Positions 5,443 through 6,753 of a stretch of 6,753 nt of DNA are shown piece after piece (position 1 is the first letter of the stretch; the number at the start of each line of letters is the position of its first letter). A program made the translations under genes and the position numbers. The notes below the pieces were generated by a model that was not told where the DNA came from, did not search any database, and worked only from the letters and a program-made list of their open reading frames with translations. This DNA is from Deltaproteobacteria bacterium (GTDB lineage: Bacteria > SAR324 > JACQKK01), in NCBI GenBank assembly GCA_029858165.1, contig JAOUFO010000101.1:1-6753 (forward strand), read 5' to 3'.

Positions 5443-6648
5443 ATGAAACCCTTGAGCAAAATTGAAGGCAAACGCATCCTCACTTTTATTCTGGCCGGGG
5501 GCCGGGGAAGCCGACTTTCCCCTTTAACCAAAATTCGTTCCAAGCCTTCGGTCCCCTTTGGGGGCAACCACCGGGTCATTGATTTTGTCCTTTCCAGTTG
5601 CATCAACTCCCGGTTGAGAAACATTTTTCTGCTCACCCAGACCAAAAGCCAGTCTCTGGATACCCACATCCGCATGGGATGGAATTTTCTTTCCATGGCC
5701 CTGGGGGAATTCATTCTGCCTATTCCGGCCCAGCAACAGGTGGGGGAACGGTGGTACCTGGGTTCCGCCGATGCTCTTTTTCAAAACCTGAACATCATAG
5801 AGGATTACCGGCCGGACCTGATTCTGGTGCTTTCCGGGGACCATATCTACCGCATGGATTTTAAAGAAATGGTGATGCACCACCTGGAAACCGGCGCCGA
5901 CCTGACCCTGCCGGTGCTGCCCATCCACAAAACCGAAGCCCATGCTTTTGGGGTGCTTTCCATGGGGGCTGATGGCCGGGTGACCCGGTTTTTGGAAAAA
6001 CCCAAAAAGGTGGAGGACATCCCTGATCCGGGAGACACCTGCCACATCAACATGGGCATTTACCTGTTTGACACCGAATCCCTGGTGCGCCACATCATCC
6101 ACGATATCAAACAGGATTCTGCCCACGATTTCGGACAAAATATCATCCCGGCCATGGTGGCCCAGAACCGGGTGTTCGCCATGCCCTTTGAAAACAACCG
6201 GCTGGGGGATTACTGGCGGGATATCGGGACCCTGGACAATTATTACCAATCCAACATGGACATGCTGGACGGCCCCGCATCCCATATGTTGAGCGACAAG
6301 GACTGGCCCATTTATCCGGTGGGGCGGGCGCAACACCCCACCCGGTTCCGCAAGGCCACCATAGAAAACAGCCGCATCGCCGGGGGGTGCGATCTGGACG
6401 GCTGCTCCATCATCAATTCAGTTGTGTTTCCGGGGGTGACCATCGGGGCCGGTTCGGTGGTGGAAAATTCCATATTGTTCCCTGAAATCCGCATCGGCAA
6501 AAACGTTCATATCCGCAAAGCCATTGTGGATAAACACGTCTGGTTGCAAGACGGTGCGCAGGTGGGGTTGAACCCGGCGGAGGATCAATCCCGGTTTACC
6601 ATTACGGAATCTGGGATCACCGCCTGCCCCAAAGGGTATGTGGAATAA
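5443..6648 (+). CDS. glgC: Glucose-1-phosphate adenylyltransferase (ADP-glucose pyrophosphorylase)
   Basis: Makes ADP-glucose from glucose-1-phosphate and ATP, the regulated entry step to bacterial glycogen; forms cytosolic tetramers. 401 aa, within the family range. Nucleotidyltransferase domain: LAGGRGSRL (17-25), SKPSVPFGG (33-41), QNLNIIEDY (114-122), SGDHIYRMD (131-139; D133 aligns with the catalytic Asp142 of E. coli), HAFGVL (167-172), FLEKPK (183-188; K186 aligns with the G1P-binding Lys195), SAHDFGQNIIP (226-236) and YWRDIGTLDNY (257-267). Residues from about 290 form the left-handed beta-helix with hexapeptide repeats (VVFPGVTIGAGSVVENSILF, IRIGKNVHI). The position matching the E. 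coli activator-site Lys39 is Ile31. No strong ribosome-binding site is visible upstream of the ATG. It may be transcribed with the receiver-kinase pair or from its own promoter in the 62-nt gap; neither is decided by the sequence. Confidence 0.96.
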   Translation: MKPLSKIEGKRILTFILAGGRGSRLSPLTKIRSKPSVPFGGNHRVIDFVLSSCINSRLRNIFLLTQTKSQSLDTHIRMGWNFLSMALGEFILPIPAQQQVGERWYLGSADALFQNLNIIEDYRPDLILVLSGDHIYRMDFKEMVMHHLETGADLTLPVLPIHKTEAHAFGVLSMGADGRVTRFLEKPKKVEDIPDPGDTCHINMGIYLFDTESLVRHIIHDIKQDSAHDFGQNIIPAMVAQNRVFAMPFENNRLGDYWRDIGTLDNYYQSNMDMLDGPASHMLSDKDWPIYPVGRAQHPTRFRKATIENSRIAGGCDLDGCSIINSVVFPGVTIGAGSVVENSILFPEIRIGKNVHIRKAIVDKHVWLQDGAQVGLNPAEDQSRFTITESGITACPKGYVE

Positions 6649-6697
6649 ATCGCGGTTTTCATCCATCTTCAAATAAACTAATTTTTTTACGGCGAAT

Positions 6698-6753
6698 ATG
6701 ACGGCGACCTTGTTTACACCCCAGGATTGGATTCAATTGGGCCGGGCCTATGG
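6698..6753 (+). CDS. Start of an unidentified protein, cut by window edge
   Basis: An ATG 50 nt after the glgC stop opens a frame that reads 18 codons (MTATLFTPQDWIQLGRAY) to the right edge without a stop. The amphipathic, coding-like composition and same-strand spacing make it a plausible next gene in the glgC unit. There is no clear Shine-Dalgarno, and the fragment is too short to assign a family. It does not begin like glycogen synthase GlgA. Confidence 0.45.
   Translation, partial: MTATLFTPQDWIQLGRAY

Noticed and set aside
5524..6336. Long minus-strand open frame opposite glgC
   Set aside because: Shadow of glgC; His/Gly/Val-rich, with no motif or ribosome-binding site.
6649..6697. Terminator after glgC (T7 run at 6682-6688)
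   Set aside because: No stem precedes the T-run.

Overview
The window is bacterial chromosome with densely packed genes and a moderately high GC content that drops in the methyltransferase gene and in the central intergenic region. The gene set suggests an anaerobic deltaproteobacterium (Desulfobacterota, perhaps a Desulfobacteraceae-like sulfate reducer): de novo NAD synthesis by nadA/nadC, a soluble PAS-GAF histidine kinase beside a stand-alone receiver, and glgC-dependent glycogen synthesis. This assignment is an inference from gene style; no rRNA or other marker is present.

Left half (1-2894, all minus strand, so transcribed right to left): a small ribbon-helix-helix-like protein overlaps the start of nadA (quinolinate synthase) by 14 nt. 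It is followed by a 147-nt gap with a weak terminator-like hairpin, a class I SAM-dependent methyltransferase, a 91-nt gap, and the 5' two thirds of nadC (quinolinate phosphoribosyltransferase), which runs off the left edge. NadA and NadC catalyse consecutive steps to nicotinate mononucleotide. The methyltransferase between them has no known NAD role, is AT-richer, and has a 39-bp exact copy of its own 3' end just downstream.

Centre (2895-3269): a 375-nt AT-rich divergent promoter region. It holds a perfect 9+9 bp dyad (2985-3011), a longer-range inverted repeat, and a nested hairpin in the leader of the rightward genes.

Right half (3270-6753, all plus strand): a single-domain response regulator, a 574-aa soluble hybrid-free histidine kinase (PAS, GAF, HisKA, HATPase_c), and glgC (ADP-glucose pyrophosphorylase), then the first 18 codons of an unidentified gene cut by the right edge. 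The receiver and kinase very likely form a two-component pair. Whether they control glgC is only suggested by position.

The most interesting candidate is the small RHH-like protein translationally coupled to nadA, together with the palindrome in its upstream region. It could be a local regulator of NAD synthesis unlike the known NadR, NrtR, NiaR and NadQ types. This is a hypothesis.
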